The notes under the pieces were generated by a model. The model worked only from the letters and a program-made list of their open reading frames with translations, made no database searches and was not told the origin of the DNA. This document shows, piece after piece, positions 13,201 through 26,330 of a stretch of DNA of 64,000 nucleotides. Position 1 is the stretch's first letter, and each line of letters begins with the position of its first letter. Both the position numbers and the translations under genes were made by a program. The DNA is from Coccinella septempunctata (lineage: Eukaryota; Arthropoda; Insecta; Coleoptera; Coccinellidae): assembly GCF_907165205.1 (NCBI RefSeq), contig NC_058197.1:19057766-19121765 (forward strand). Reading direction: 5' to 3'.

Positions 13201-16200
13201 CCTTCGAAAACCAGGATTTCTCCAAGACAAAACTTCAAAAACCGCGAGACATCCTCGGATAGCTCCAGATTGCCGAGGGAGACCAAAGACCAACCCCAGA
13301 TGCAGGTGCTGGTCAACAAGGAGAAGAAGTTGAGGTTCGAGGTGAACCCCACGAGGACCTTCTACGACGTCGACATGACCGAGAAAAGGCCCCAAGTAGC
13401 TAGAGGTAAGACAACCGGGAGTAAAACAACAATTCCAACAGAAAGTTTGGTTCCAGCTCCCATACAAAGATGCCGACCGCTGAGTCCCAGCCAAAAGGTG
13501 ATGGTGGACCATCTGCACATGCTCAGACAAAGAAACACGAAGCTCCAAGGGAACATACAGAAGGCCATCAACATAATCGAGGAGAAGATGGTGGACGTGT
13601 TGTCTACCAACGACCAGAGCTACAAGAAGAGGACCATCGACAGGATGGAGAAGGAGATCAACAAGGTGCTCAGGATGATTAACGAGCAAAACTGCAGGAA
13701 CGTCGTCGAAGCTTCTAACACCAGCCTACAAAGAACCACCTTCAAAGATGACGGGTTAGAAGAGGCTGAGGTTGACCTTATCCAAAATGTTTCCAGCCCG
13801 ACCAAGGCTCTGACAACCCCCGCGCAAGCTGTCAAAATGCCGAAACCGCCGAGGAAACGTTCCATATCGAGGGTCCTGAAGTTCCACAGCAGACCCAGCA
13901 CGGTGGAGGAAGAGAGGAGTAACGATTTCGCCGAAGAGGCACAGCTGTTCAGGATAAACGAAGGGATGGCCGACGACGAGGTGGAAGGGCGTATCTACGA
14001 GTCTCAACTCGAAAACAAGGACCCTGAAGAGTTGGAGACCAAGAACAAGTGAGGTTAACGATCTCCCCCAGCTTAAACTAACCCTTAAACCCCACAGACG
14101 CGTCGAGCTGTATCCCTCTCCAATTGAGGTGGACGAAACGCCACTCTGCCCCGTCCTAAGATGCCCCACCCCCAAAGCCTCCCTCGCCGACTTGAGCAGG
14201 AAGACCAAGAAGGTCATGAGGAAGATGTCCAGAGAGGCCTTCGGTAAATTCGCCGACGTGGTCAAGACCAAAACCAGACTGATCATAGACATGACGGAAC
14301 GCATCGACATGGAGGACGCTAACCTACTACCAAGCCCCAAAGTGGCCTCAGCTATACCAGGTAACTTAACCAGCGTCCAAACCTCAACTCCCCAACTTCA
14401 ACAGCACCTTATTCAAGCCATCCTGGCCCGTTCCAAACTGCCGGTCATCACCACCATCCACCAGCCCAGGGCAGCCGATCTGATGAGCACCACAGTCTCC
14501 TCCATAGTCAGCGTGCATCCCTCCCCCTTCGAGAACACGTTGAACGCAAGCGCGGACGCGCTCAGCGCCGCCACAACGGAGATATCGGAGTTCGCCAACG
14601 GCTGCGCAGAGCGCAGCATCACCAGCTTCAGCGAATCGTCGAGCTACACGTGGCGGAAGTTCGAACAGTGGTGAGTGGACACCCTAACACCTTAAAACCG
14701 GATATAACCTATTTTGCGCAGCTCCCAACCGATGGAACTGGAATGTTCGACCTGCTCCCTGCAGAGGAAGATTTCCCACGATCTGACGCCGTTCATGAGG
14801 GCCCTGAACAACCTGAAGGCCGGCAGGCTGTTCGAGAAGCGTCACCATCTGTTGCCCATCGAAGAGACGTCGCCCAACTTCAGGAAACTGATGGGTTTCC
14901 TGGAGGGGCTCTCGAAGGTGAAGGAGACCTTCAATCAGACCACCACGAGGGACCAGCTGGTCTGGAACCCGGAGAAGAGGTGTAGCTTTCACAATTCCAT
15001 AGCTGGCTTCAGGAAACTGAGGTTCAGGAAGAATACGAAGGCCATTTCTGGTGAGTTCTAAGGTCTAAGAGTCCAAATGTTAACAGATCATTTACAGAGC
15101 ATTCCATTGTCCAAACTACTGCATCCAGCTTTTCCGAACTTATTTCCCACATGAAAATCGAGGAAAAACCATCAGAGACTAACATCTCGATAGTGGAATC
15201 GAAGAAAGAAGAGGGTGAAAATAAGGAACAGGAAGAACAAACACAAATTGATAAACCTACATATGCTCCGAAGGAAAAAGAAGCTAAATTAGATCATAAG
15301 AGTGTAAAACTGGTATTTTCAGAAGTGCAACTTATATCAATCTCCAACAACAAAAATTCATTGAAAAGGAATAAAAAGAAAACGGTGGTAGACTTAGATT
15401 ATGAAGAAAATCTATTGACGCTGAAGGATGACAGATATTCGATTTTCCTGAAATTTTTTTATCTTATTTTTTATACCCTGGTGTACTTTTGTATGACAGC
15501 AATGAATTTCTCTTGCTAGTATCTAATCGTTACAGAAAATTATCAATAATATAGAAGTGTAATGTCAATAAATTCAAGTAAGAATTGTTAAATGTTGTTT
15601 AACTCTATTAATGGCGAAAAAACAACAATATTTCAAGTAGCTCAAGATTAAATCTTACATTTTTGATCTTTTCAAAAATAAAAAAGGTTTTTTCACCATA
15701 AATAGAATACCAAAAGTGTTACTAAGTAAAATAGAAAAGAAAGTAAACTCACTTTCATATTCTCTGTAACTTTGAGGAATGTATATGCCATACCACCTCC
15801 GATAATCATCTCGTTCACTTTATCCAACAAATTCTCAATCAACTGAATTTTATCAGCAACTTTAGCTCCACCAAGTATAGCAAGGAATGGTCTACAATTG
15901 TTAGAATTTACAGTAAATACATACAAACACACATAATACTAACCTTTCAGGATTTGTTAAAGCTTTTGCGAAATAAGTTAATTCTTTCTTCAACAAGAAA
16001 CCAGCACATCTTTGCTCATATCCTAAAACCCAGGTTTCAAGATAAAATTTCATAAAATAAGGATCTGAAGAACCAACCTTCCCCCATCATTGAAGAATGA
16101 GCACGATGGGCAGTGCCAAAAGCATCATTCACATAGATGTCACCCAATTTTCTCAAACTTTCCCTGAAAGCCTTCACTTTGGCAGGATCGGCTTTGATTT

Positions 16201-16726
16201 TCTTACCAGCCGAATCAACGCCCTTTCCTTCTTCTTCGACATGATAACGAAGATTCTCTAGAAGTATTACTGAACCGGCAACAGGATTGGCACATGCACT
16301 CTCAACTTCTGGACCGACGCAGTCTTTCAAAAAAATAACATCTCTGAAAATATTACTCAATTAGTCGCTTGACAACTTTTTCATTGGGATACCAACTTGT
16401 TGAGTAATTTCTTCAATTCGTCAGCAACCGGTTGCAGGGAGTACTTGGGAATTGCTGAACCGTCAGGCCTTCCCAAATGAGAGCCAAGAACAACACTTTT
16501 CGCTTCATTATCTAGAGCATATTTGATAGTATCTAACGCAGCAACAATTCTTTGATTATTAGTTATAACACCATCCTTCAAAGGAACATTGAAATCAACT
16601 CTGAAAATTTATTAAAATGCTTCTTTTAATGAAGGTGAATAAATTAAAGGAGTTGGGAGCTTACCTCATGAAAATTCGCTTTCCCTTGATATCTACTTTA
16701 TCAATTGATAATTTGTTTAATGCCAT
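7226..16726 (-). CDS. Pgk: Phosphoglycerate kinase
   Basis: This is the cytosolic glycolytic enzyme that transfers phosphate from 1,3-bisphosphoglycerate to ADP. Eight exons, in transcript order, are 16726-16665, 16600-16397, 16343-16078, 16022-15944, 15891-15753, 7949-7693, 7521-7421 and 7365-7226. They sum to 1248 nt, giving 415 residues, the normal eukaryotic length. Motifs seen: RVDFNVPL near the N terminus, HLGRPDG, LGGAKVADKI, the WNGPAGVFEFENF segment, and GGGDTATC in the nucleotide-binding loop. Exon 2 uses an unremarkable GTTGGT donor, which restores the expected LLNKDVIFLKDCVG. Intron 5 (7950-15752, 7.8 kb) is far longer than the others and contains a complete gene on the opposite strand. 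The ATG at 16726 faces the zinc-finger gene at 17345. Confidence 0.97.
8121..15519 (+). CDS. Unassigned large basic tail-anchored protein, nested in a PGK intron
   Basis: I do not recognise the family. The ATG at 8121 opens MPLYSYIPYLDPDID. The gene has many exons separated by 45-70 bp introns, for example 8254-8310, about 9103-9154, 9653-9711, 9858-9905, 10196-10250 and 10888-10934. Several introns are multiples of three and free of stops, so retention would keep the frame; exact exon borders are uncertain. The product, perhaps 2000 residues, is rich in Lys, Arg, Ser, Thr and Pro. It alternates charged low-complexity stretches with more ordered patches, such as the Cys/His-containing segment near 11230-11620 (HNFRCHMKTCFRKRYPFK, CKCADA), a CTQTDCKICKTK patch near 11940, and the segment at 14720-15050. 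The last exon ends in about 20 hydrophobic residues (FLKFFYLIFYTLVYFCMTAM), which predicts a tail-anchored membrane protein. An AATAAA at 15567 ends the unit before PGK exon 5. Confidence 0.8.
15567..15572 (+). terminator. Poly(A) signal of the nested gene
   Basis: AATAAA lies 48 bases after the stop codon of the nested gene and about 180 bases before the splice donor of PGK exon 5, so the nested transcription unit can finish wholly inside the PGK intron. Confidence 0.55.
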
Positions 16727-17344
16727 AGTGGAAGAATATTATCCGTTTTTTAAATTTGCAAAAAAAATTTTTTAAATGTCAGATAGAGGTCGAATTTGAA
16801 ATCTTGATCATAGAAGTACTTAATTATGGAAGTTGACTCAGATTTTTCATCCCATTGTTATCGGGATAATAAATATAATTTATTCTCTTTTTAGGAAAGT
16901 TTTAGAAAAGGAATAAAATAGTAATAAGTTTCACTGTTCTATATTGTTTCACGAATTCTTGAGAAAAAGAGGAAAAACTCTAAATAAGAAAAACAAAATA
17001 AGTTATGAAAGAAAAAGAAAATCTGACAGTTGTCTGTGAACGATTGATAGGTTAGTTTTGTTACAAGGCAAATGGCGTTGTTTATAGTTTCTCTTGAATG
17101 TTGTGCTTCTTAAACCTTAGTGCTTCGCTTGTGTTATAACTATTTCGTCAATAAAATCAGGATATAATTGTGTTGTGTGCAGTTACTCCATTACAGTGCT
17201 GTAGCTATCGAGACGTATAATTCATCTCTAATAATCGGGGAGAATACCAAGTTTACTTTCTATACGAAACATTGTACACTTCTTCCGATTCTAGTGGTAT
17301 ACAGTTAATGGTACGTTCTTGAAAAACAGGCAGTTTCTAGAAAA
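16727..17344. promoter_or_regulatory. Shared head-to-head promoter region of PGK and the zinc-finger gene
   Basis: The two start codons are 618 bp apart on opposite strands with no other gene between them, so this interval should hold both 5' UTRs and a bidirectional promoter. It is AT-rich. A TATA-box pair was not evident; an initiator-like GCAGTTAC lies near 17180 on the plus strand. Assignment is by position only. Confidence 0.5.
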
Positions 17345-20300
17345 ATGCTGAGTACCCTAATTTTCGCAGAAAATCTCGCCTCATTCGATGCAGTGAATAT
17401 GGAATCTGAATCAAGCAATAATATGGCTGTGTCTGGTATTGAGAAAGGAAAAGAGTCCGAGGAAATGATGGAAGACGATACGAATTCTCAAGAACAAAAT
17501 TCATCTTTGGATATACCTTTGATTACTGATACACCAACCAATATTTCATTTTCTGATGCACCAGACAACACATTATCTCATACTGCTACGAATCCCTTGA
17601 CTTTTGATACAGAACCCGATTTCTTGATTCCTGATACCCAAAACAATCCCTCGATTACTGATCCACCTACAAATTCTTCGTTTTCCGATACACTAACCAA
17701 TACTTCAGTTCCTGATGCACCACCTCATCTATCGTTTTCCACTACACAAACCAGTACAATTATGTCTGATACAATAAACACTGCACCAGTTTCTGATACT
17801 AATTCAGCTATTAAATCTTTCTGTGAAGTTGAAGAATTGATAGAGCAGTTGGTAAGTCATTTGAGAAATATCATTAACGGTGGGGTGTTCAACATTTTTG
17901 TTTTTAGCATTCTGATGAACCTTTCAAAGTTGATGAGAAAATCCAGCCAGATGAGACAAAATCAGAATGTTCGTCTCCTCCGTCAGTTAAAAATGGTTCA
18001 GTCAATGATGAGACCCTACTAACTGAATCAAGTGAAGGAATTGGGGAATTGAACAATCGCTGTAAAGAGGTTCTAAGATCATACAACGGAGTTCGTAAGG
18101 ATAATAAGGTAAGTCCTTCACCATTATGGATATGATGGTTATTATTTGCAGTTTATGTATTTATCTTTGAATTGTAGAGTTGTCAGTTTTATCACAATTT
18201 TGTCAAATTTTTAGGAGGATCTAGGAAGAGGGTTAGAATTCATCGATAGAAACTTGATGAACATGAATTTCAGAGTGTCTGACACTGAATATGTAATAAA
18301 GGAGTGTCAATTGAATTTTTCTCGTGTGAAAAAAGGGGTTAGGGAGGATTATAATGAAGAATCTGGTACTATAGTAATTACTAAAGATAAAGTACAGTGT
18401 GATGACGAACGTATTCATAAATTTCTTCAGGAAGGCTTGCGTTCTTACAGGTAAGATTCCATTATACAGATCGTTGAACTACAATTTATGTGATATTACA
18501 CATTTTTATGTTTGGTGCTAACGATATGTTTCTTTCAGAGTGAGGCTAATGAAGGAACTGAATACTGAAAGAGAAATAGAATATGTGTCTGTGGGAAGTC
18601 CATCTCCTTCTGAATCAAGCAAAAGTAAGTTAATATCCTCTCTATTTATGAATGAATCGACATCAATCTGAGTGTATTAACGTAAAGGTTTTTTTCAAGC
18701 TGTATCCAAACCGCCAATTATGGAAACTGTGGTGGAACCACCACATCAAGCCCCAGCGCTGGCACCAGGAAACGGCAAACTTCTCCAGGTAGCCGTACAG
18801 GAGTTACCCTCGCACCTCGTCAAGCAGATCCAGTACAGATCCAGGGGACCCAACAATCAGACTGCCTTGTCCGATTCGGACTCGGTGGAGAATCCAACAC
18901 CAACCATCAACGGAATGAAAACCGTTCCTCTCAAGATTCCCCCGTCAAACAAGATAGCCGGCCACTTATTTGTATCCCTGCAAGTCCAGTCGAACTTCCT
19001 GTATTATTACTCGAAGGAGAAAACTTTGGATCAGATTTTGGCCGCGACCAATAGTTCCCCCACCAGTTTGGCGTCGGCACTCTTGGCATCGGAGACTGTC
19101 AGACTAGGCCCTCCGAGTAATTCATCAGTGCACAGTGGTTCCTCTGTTATCTCTACCTCGCCGGGGAACAAGAAGCCGAACAGTGTCTCCACTCCCAATA
19201 GGAATTCTTCGAAGAAAGATACTTTATCTTTGATGGATTCACCGATTCTTGGTCGTACTCCAGAGAAGAAGAAGATTGCCTCTCGGTTCGACGAGTACGA
19301 AGACAACAATGGTTATAAGAACAGGGGCCATGTGTGAGTGTTTTAAAGTTTTGTGGAAGAAACTGAGAAAAAAAGTTGTAAAAATGAATAATTATTGACG
19401 GATTTTTTTTTCCAGTTGCGAATGTTGGTGTAGTAAAGTTATACAGAAGGAGCGAGTAGAAGCTCAGCCGGAGGTTGAAGAGACGAGGGAGATAAAGACC
19501 ATCAACATAATGGTGGACTGCGACGATTGCGGTAAAACGTTCAAGGACGGAACCAATCACAAATGTTCAAAAAAGAAGGGAAACAGATCGGAAGAGAAGG
19601 TTCTCGTTTGCGAAATATGCCAAAGGACGTTTTCCAGACAGGCTCACTTGTCCAATCATATGAGGTCGCACAAGGACTATTTGAAGGCTACGGTTAAATG
19701 CGAATTGGTGAGTTGAACATTACCTGAAATTATACGCAGAACTACAAAGGCCATAAAAAGTTTTCTTCCTTCTATGAGTCGAAATTTTACTACCCACCCC
19801 TATCTGTGGTCTCGCTTATGTCAAATTAATGTTGATCCGTCAAACGGGGGATTATTCTGTGACCGCGAATTTGTTTACATTTTCGTTTGAAAATCTCGAT
19901 TTTCCGGAGCTTTTTTTGGTAATTTCAGATCTGACTGCAGGTCCGAAATTACTGTGTATCGATTTAACTCCGAGAATTTTCTACATAAGAATTGAAGAAC
20001 AATGTTTTACTATCGATTTGATAATTTTCAAAGTGAAAAACTTGTAGTACAGTCCGTAATCGAAATTTCCGATTCCAGTGCAACAGGAGGTTCCAGAAAA
20101 AGGGAGAATTCGCCAAGCACAAGGCGGAATGCCACCCGGAAACCGTCAAAGAATACTCCTGCGACGAATGCGGTCAACTATTCCAAACCCAAAAAAAACT
20201 GACCATGCACAAAAGGACCCACGAGGCGGAGAGCGATTCCGAGATGGACGTGAGATGCGTCCATTGCAACGGTAGTTACCCCGTACATTATTACAGAACG

Positions 20301-20786
20301 CGCCACCTGAAAGAATGCACCGAGAACAACCCGCAGAACAACAACTCCAGGACGAATGGCTCGATCGAAGTCACCATGAGGAAACCAGTGGCTATAAGGA
20401 GCGGGCCCCTCTTGCACGACGATTCAGATTCCAGCGAAGACGATTACATGGAGGTGCAGATGCTGGAGGAGCACTGTGTGAAGTTGAACAAAAACACAGG
20501 GACCGATTCGGAGGAAAGCATAATGTTGCCCAAATACAAGGCTCCGATGACGAAGAAACGAAGGTTTATGAATTTGGACGCACCGAGTACGGATAGCGAG
20601 GCGGATGAGCCCCCAAGGAAATACTCTGCGCTCAGGAGCAGGCTTAGGGGAACTTCGAGTGGGGAAGAATCGGAATATATTGGAGAGGAAGAGATTTATT
20701 ATATGGAGGAAGACGAAGAAGAAGATGAGGATTATGGACGAAATAACGTGGATGTTGAAGATATGGCGGATTACGAATCTGCATAG
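17345..20786 (+). CDS. C2H2 zinc-finger protein with acidic tail
   Basis: Seven exons join in frame: 17345-17851, 17908-18108, 18215-18450, 18539-18624, 18700-19333, 19416-19707 and 20079-20786. They total 2664 nt, or 887 residues. The first exon encodes imperfect Thr/Asp/Pro/Asn-rich repeats (variants of TDTPTNISFSDAP). The middle is charged and Ser-rich. The C-terminal third carries C2H2-type fingers: a degenerate CDDCGKTF, CEICQRTFSRQAHLSNHMRSH split over 20 residues only by its linker, CELCNRRF (split by the 19708-20078 intron), CDECGQLF and an atypical CVHCNGSY ending in HLKEC. The protein ends in a Glu/Asp-rich acidic tail. It is likely a nuclear DNA- or RNA-binding protein; no orthologue is assigned. 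The start is the first ATG of the open exon, and an upstream non-coding exon is possible. Confidence 0.85.
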
Positions 20787-21181
20787 TTTGAACCGTAATC
20801 GGGATCCTTAGAGAAGAATTTGTATTTTTCAGACGGTTTGTACATATTCTTGATTTGGGCTTTCTGAAGAATGCTGTAAATAATCAGTTTTATGTAATTA
20901 TCGAATTTTTATAGAATTATCAGTAGATAATCCAGTGGAATATTTTCTTATCAATTTTAAATTAAAGTTATTGAAAATATTTTGGACCTTTCCCATTTCC
21001 TCACACTTTTTTCCCAACTAGACCTCCAAATAAAGAGGAAACTTGAAAATAATTAAATAAAACCATGATAAATTTGAAAAAATTCCTTCAAATCATTTTC
21101 TTGCTTCACTATCTCTTACACAAGCCAACACTAATCATAAATTATACACTAGTATTCAAAATTATATTATTTCCACTGCCG
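20787..21181. other. Convergent intergenic spacer between the zinc-finger gene and PEX19
   Basis: About 400 bp of AT-rich DNA holds both 3' UTRs. Plus-strand AATAAA signals occur near 21028 and 21055 for the zinc-finger gene. Nothing else is recognisable. Confidence 0.6.
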
Positions 21182-22313
21182 TTACATAACAACGCAATTT
21201 TTTGGATCCACCTGATTCACTTCCCCCACCAACTCAACTGGCGGCTGACCGTAATCTTGAAGCTGAAAATAACATAACATAAACACCATAAAACTAAATC
21301 GTAAATTGGAAATGTTAGACTTACCTTAATCATAAGTTCAAGCACCTCTTCGTATCTCTTATTTTTGACATCGTTACTGTCTGAATCTTGCTCTTTCTCC
21401 AAAATACCACAAACTTGAGATATCAATTTTTCTTGTGTTTCGTACCTCCGATAATCTTCCGCACTGATTTTTTCCTTATTATTCTTCAACCAATCTGGGA
21501 ACTGATCCAAGATCTCCTTCAAAGCAGGATGAAGCACCTGTAAAAAACGATGTCTAAAATTGTTGCAACATATTTCATGTGAATTTCACCTCTTTGGACA
21601 GTAAACATTGCATCATATTCTGATTGAAGGACGAGAAAAATGCATTAGGATCACCTCCGGCCATCACATCGTTCAGTTTACTCTTATCCAAGCCCTGAGT
21701 GAGCTCTTGTACAGCCTGCGAGATTGTTTCTTCAAAATCCGGGAACATTTCTCCCCCATCTTGGTTTAAAAACACTTGGCCGCTAGCTGAAAGGGTTCCA
21801 GTATCACTTGGAGCAGTTCTTGGGGTACTGAAGGATTTAGTTTTACCAGCTATTTGCTTGATTGCATCGCCGATATCCTTTTCGGACATTGATGGTGCTC
21901 CCGGACTGAACATTTTCATCATATCCGAATTGTAACATTGAGTTAGTGTTTTTATAAGTTCTTCGTTCCATTCACCTTCCAAATTTTCATCTTCCTCCTC
22001 TTCCTTAGTGCTGCTCGAAGCAGATTTTGCATTGTCTTTTTTGTCCTGGGAGCTGGAGAAATCCTTGAGAGCACCTGAATCAAATTAAATTCCCTTAGAG
22101 AAAGGAAAGTATGAATGATAGCTCATATTAGGCATTTATGTGATGGTGCAATGAGATGATGAATTCTACACATAAAAGTGCATACATAATGGGAGTTTTA
22201 ACTTGAAGAAAAGTTCCAATTATGTAACATTCATAAAATCTAATCTTACTATCTAATAAGTCGGACAATTCTTTGTCCTCATTAGAATTGGTTACTTCTG
22301 GATTTTCAGCCAT
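21182..22313 (-). CDS. Pex19: Peroxisomal biogenesis factor 19
   Basis: PEX19 is the cytosolic chaperone and receptor that delivers peroxisomal membrane proteins to PEX3. Exons in transcript order are 22313-22250, 22074-21590, 21537-21325 and 21262-21182, giving 280 residues, close to the approximately 300 of animal PEX19. The N terminus has the conserved acidic ELSDLLDSALKDF segment used for PEX3 binding. The C-terminal domain contains LHPALKEILDQFPDWL and YEEVLELMIKLQDYGQPP, as in the family. The last four codons encode Cys-Val-Val-Met and then a stop, a CaaX box. Farnesylation of this Cys is established for PEX19 and raises affinity for clients. The gene is tail to tail with the zinc-finger gene. 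Confidence 0.96.
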
Positions 22314-22419
22314 TTCCAATTCTTCTCTGTATTAAAATTTATTTGTCTTGTGTTATTAATTATTAATTGTAGGTTACACTTCTGTCAATCATTGATATGG
22401 GGTAACGTTGCCATATCGA

Positions 22420-25400
22420 AGAATTTCAGAAAAATTTTTCAAACGTCACTTGAAATGAATAATAATAATGAGCAATTTATTATAATTTAATGTGTATGCG
22501 ACATCGACTGAGTATATTATTTATTTTTTCATTATAAATATTTGAATATCAAAAGGATATAAAGCATACTCTTCACAAGTGACCCCTTGTTAGATTCATA
22601 TCAAGAAATTCAACGAAATTTTTCCAAATCTGGCAACATCCCTTATCCTTATCTGTCAATTTGAAAGGTTTCAACGTGTCAATTTGGTTTCAGTTGCAGC
22701 ATCTATTGGAATTTTGGGGTACTATTCTTCAGGGAATAGAGATATCTATACTCATATTCAAATCTTGAATTTTCAAAATAGTAATGCAAAAATAGTTTTA
22801 TGCAATTTGTTCTGATTTATGTATCGAAAAAATCGATATTTTCGGTCAAATTATTTATATTACCGTAATTTCACCACCTATATTATTATGTAGTCTGATC
22901 GGTTGACATGCAGTATATCGATTTTCAATATCTCCTTACCGTTGAAGATGTAAATTCCATAAAAAATATAATTCAATATGAGTTTCATCACCAGGAAGCT
23001 GTGGATTTCTTCCAATCAATTGATAATTATCTATTTTCGGTAGTGAGAATATTGAAAACCAGCCCTTGATGGATTTCAAGAAGACCATTATGGTATTGAA
23101 GTAATTGGAATTCTATTAGTAACTTATAATGACTTTCTTATATTGAAATATCTGTATTCAAAGAGATGATTATTTGAATGTCGAAATTCAAATTATTCCC
23201 GCGCTAATTTGCGAAATTTAGTTCGCATTAAATTCTGTAGGTGGCGCATGTGTCCGATTCGCGAATTCAGTAGGCCAGCAGAATCGTGTTCGCGATATTC
23301 TGCAAATCTTCGAGATTTTCGTCGATTTTCAAGTGAAATCCTGTAGAAATTCGAAGAAGAACATGCATAAATTGACTGTGGATGTGAGTGCCGACTGATA
23401 ATGGTCAGAACGCGATTTTTGCAATCTCCTTGGCGAATTCTTAAGGTATGGCAAAATAAGTGACCTAGTTTTACGAAATCTACTTGAAATATAATTCTCT
23501 AACACAGACCCAACGTATTGAAATAAGAGACTTGTACTCCTGAAAAATCCGTTTGGTATAACGGAATATCCCTCTGTTCTTCCCATTATCGTTTTTTCTG
23601 GAGCTTTGTAGGTTATTTTTAGAAGGAATTTTTTAGCAGTATACAGCGTGTTCTCGAAGTTTGTGCTTAGGATTTTTGGGCGTTCGATTCGTTAGCTTCA
23701 TGCAGGTAGTCCCGGCATTATTTATATAAAAAAAACCCGCATTACAACTCTGTTATTTTTATATCACATCAGATATTCAAAGCCATATTTATTTTGTTAA
23801 TATTCAATGAATTAGTTATATAATATAATCAATCTGAAGAGCAAGCTTTCAAGAGCATCATTTAAGATTCAATTGAACGAATTTCCTTGCTTCTCTCGTA
23901 TTCAGAATATCTCAAATGCAATTCGAAATGTTAACACTCCTCTATTCTCTTTGTTTTGGGAAAAACTGAGAATTCGAATTATATTTCGCAGCACATCGAT
24001 TTTCCGTACCTACGGTTGAGAAAAAACAATAGTTTTATTGAATATTTCGTATATACGCACTCAATAATATTTTATCAGCTTCCTATCGAAATTAATTATT
24101 CTTTTTCATGTGATTCTTTTTACTTTTATTGAGTACAGTGATAATTCAAATAAATTGAACCTTGTCAGAGGAAAATGCCTGTTTAATATTGAAAAAACTT
24201 TTTTTTTCTTCATATTATTGTTGATTTGACAATAATTTTTGTGCATAGACTTATAAATGACAATGTATAATAATTCTATGTTTTGAGTTAGACATTTTAA
24301 TTTCATAGAATTCTGAGCTTTCAATTTTTAATAATTATTATTCGTTGGTATTTGTGTTTCTATGCTCAAATTAATCATGGTGACCACCTGCATAGCGCTA
24401 AAGTTTCATAAATTATTTCAGAACGCAGCCATCTCTCATCCCTAGGCCTATTCAACACCAGACCTGATCTAGATCCAATAGAACCACTATCTCACCCCAC
24501 CCATTGTAGACATAATCTGAAATGGTATTCACACCACCCCTAAACCTTCCTAGAACGCTGCCCCATTGGATAATGCCCTTTCCGTAATTTTTACTCTAGA
24601 GAAAATAAAAATGGACGAGTTGGACGAGAGGGAACCTTTTTGTCGGAGTTTCGAAATCATTTGTCGCAGGTAGAAGCTCGGTAACTTGTTCAGGGTGAAT
24701 TTTCGTTTAAGGGGATTTGTATTGATTTTTTAAGGAAAATAAGAGGGGTCGTATTTTTAGCGACGACTTTTGTCCCTCAACTGACGGAGGGTTGAAAAGA
24801 AAAATTGTTTCTTGGGAAACGTCATTGGAACAAAGCGGATTGAATGTCGAAGGGGTGGGCAGAAGGAAAATCTGTGGTCACTCTAACTGAATCAAATTTT
24901 GATGAGCCATACTACGTAAATTGATGCCTTTTCTTTTTATGATTATATTAGGAACACGTAGAAAAAAGTAGAATTTTGAATGTGTTCTGTATAGGCAGCT
25001 TTTTTGAATTTATTTCATATCAATCACTTCCATTTTCAAGTGAGATTTTTCTATGGACATGTCTACTGGATAGTATCACAGAATAATTTGAATAACTGTT
25101 AGATGATTATTCTGTGATATAGTATTCTCGTATCAGTGCTTAACCTATAATTGATAATAATAAAATGTAAGTGATTGAGTTTATTTATGCGGAAAACTTA
25201 TTTTAATTTTCATGATTATTATGCCCATTTCATTTCTCTTGATTTGTATTTGATTGAAGGCTTCAATTTGAAGCCTGCCCATCAGATTGATTTCAAATCG
25301 TCAGAAGTCAGCAGTTATGGGATTTCACGTTTTTTTTATGTCCTGAAATACAATAAGAATAGTTCTCAATTTCTTGCTCTGAAACTGGTGTATAGTCTCA

Positions 25401-25900
25401 AGGAGTTTATGTTTGATTTCTCATAATGATGTAAAAAATAGTAATTCGTTGACCTTGAGTTTTCTTCTCTGCGAATTCAACCCCTGTCTGTGACTACAGG
25501 ATTCTGAGTCCGATGTGCTCTAGCTGTTGAATTTCTTGTAGGTGCTCCTTCAAAGTGATTAATTATAGCAATATTGATAATTGCTCATCAATATGACAAT
25601 ATGTGGCTCAGTCGAAGGTACAATTGCTCATTTACCAATGGATTTAGAGAATTTTCATTCCATCTCGCTATGTCTATGGCCTTGCTCAGGTATGTGCCAC
25701 AGAATAATCTGTGAATGACTATCATAGACATATTAAACAAACTTGTCTATGATGTCTATTCTATCTATGCCCATACATAGAATGCGGTGAGATGTATCTT
25801 CTTCTTTTTCTTAATATTTTTGAAGTTTTTTATTTGGCAAGAAATTGTATTCGTATTTTCTTTCATTATTCTTAAATTAAATTTTCTTTTGTATGTGAAT
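22420..25900. other. AT-rich DNA without recognisable genes
   Basis: No splice-consistent coding exon, RNA gene or clear repeat boundary was found. A small inverted pair occurs at about 25068-25130, where TATCACAGAATAAT reappears as its reverse complement about 30 bp later. TCTATG/CATAGA motifs become frequent from about 25.6 kb. The interval may be regulatory or primary-transcript DNA upstream of the let-7 complex. Confidence 0.5.
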
Positions 25901-25919
25901 TAAAAAGGGAAATTTTTGC

Positions 25920-26330
25920 CTTGTTTTCGGCTGCTATATTTGCAGCCCCCATGCAGACCCGCATTTTCGCGGTCTCCCCGAAAACTAACCCTTTCGCGCG
26001 GGGATTCCCTGACGCGCGCGCGGCAGCGGTATTGATCGTGTCGCAGACGACGGCGGTTCCCCGGCAGCGTCTAGACGCCGTCCAGACGTCCCTCGAAGTC
26101 TGTGCACGTCCCCCTTCGCTCCAACCCCCCGTCGTCGCTTCCCTGCACCACCGGCGAGAAGAAATCCTAGCGTCGTCGTGAAGATGGGTCTTTGAAGCTC
26201 ACATAGGGGGAAGCGGTGTCGATGAACCCCAGCAGACGGCGAGCGGGCCTTGCATTTATCGCGGGACACCCGGTGTAAAAGTCCGAGCTGTACTCGGCCT
26301 TCGCATGGGGTCGAATTTGCCAATTTGGTG
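25920..26330. promoter_or_regulatory. CpG-rich non-coding block
   Basis: This 400-bp block has a much higher GC and CpG content than its surroundings, with several GCGCG and CGTCG runs. The open frames in it lack splice support and any family resemblance. It is one of about twelve such blocks between 25.9 and 46.3 kb (others near 28500-28830, 33740-34060, 35390-35640, 37010-37400, 40850-41150, 41270-41660, 42000-42290, 42480-42770, 43200-43520, 45000-45360 and 45600-46330). Enhancer, promoter or leader-exon roles are inferred only. Confidence 0.4.
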
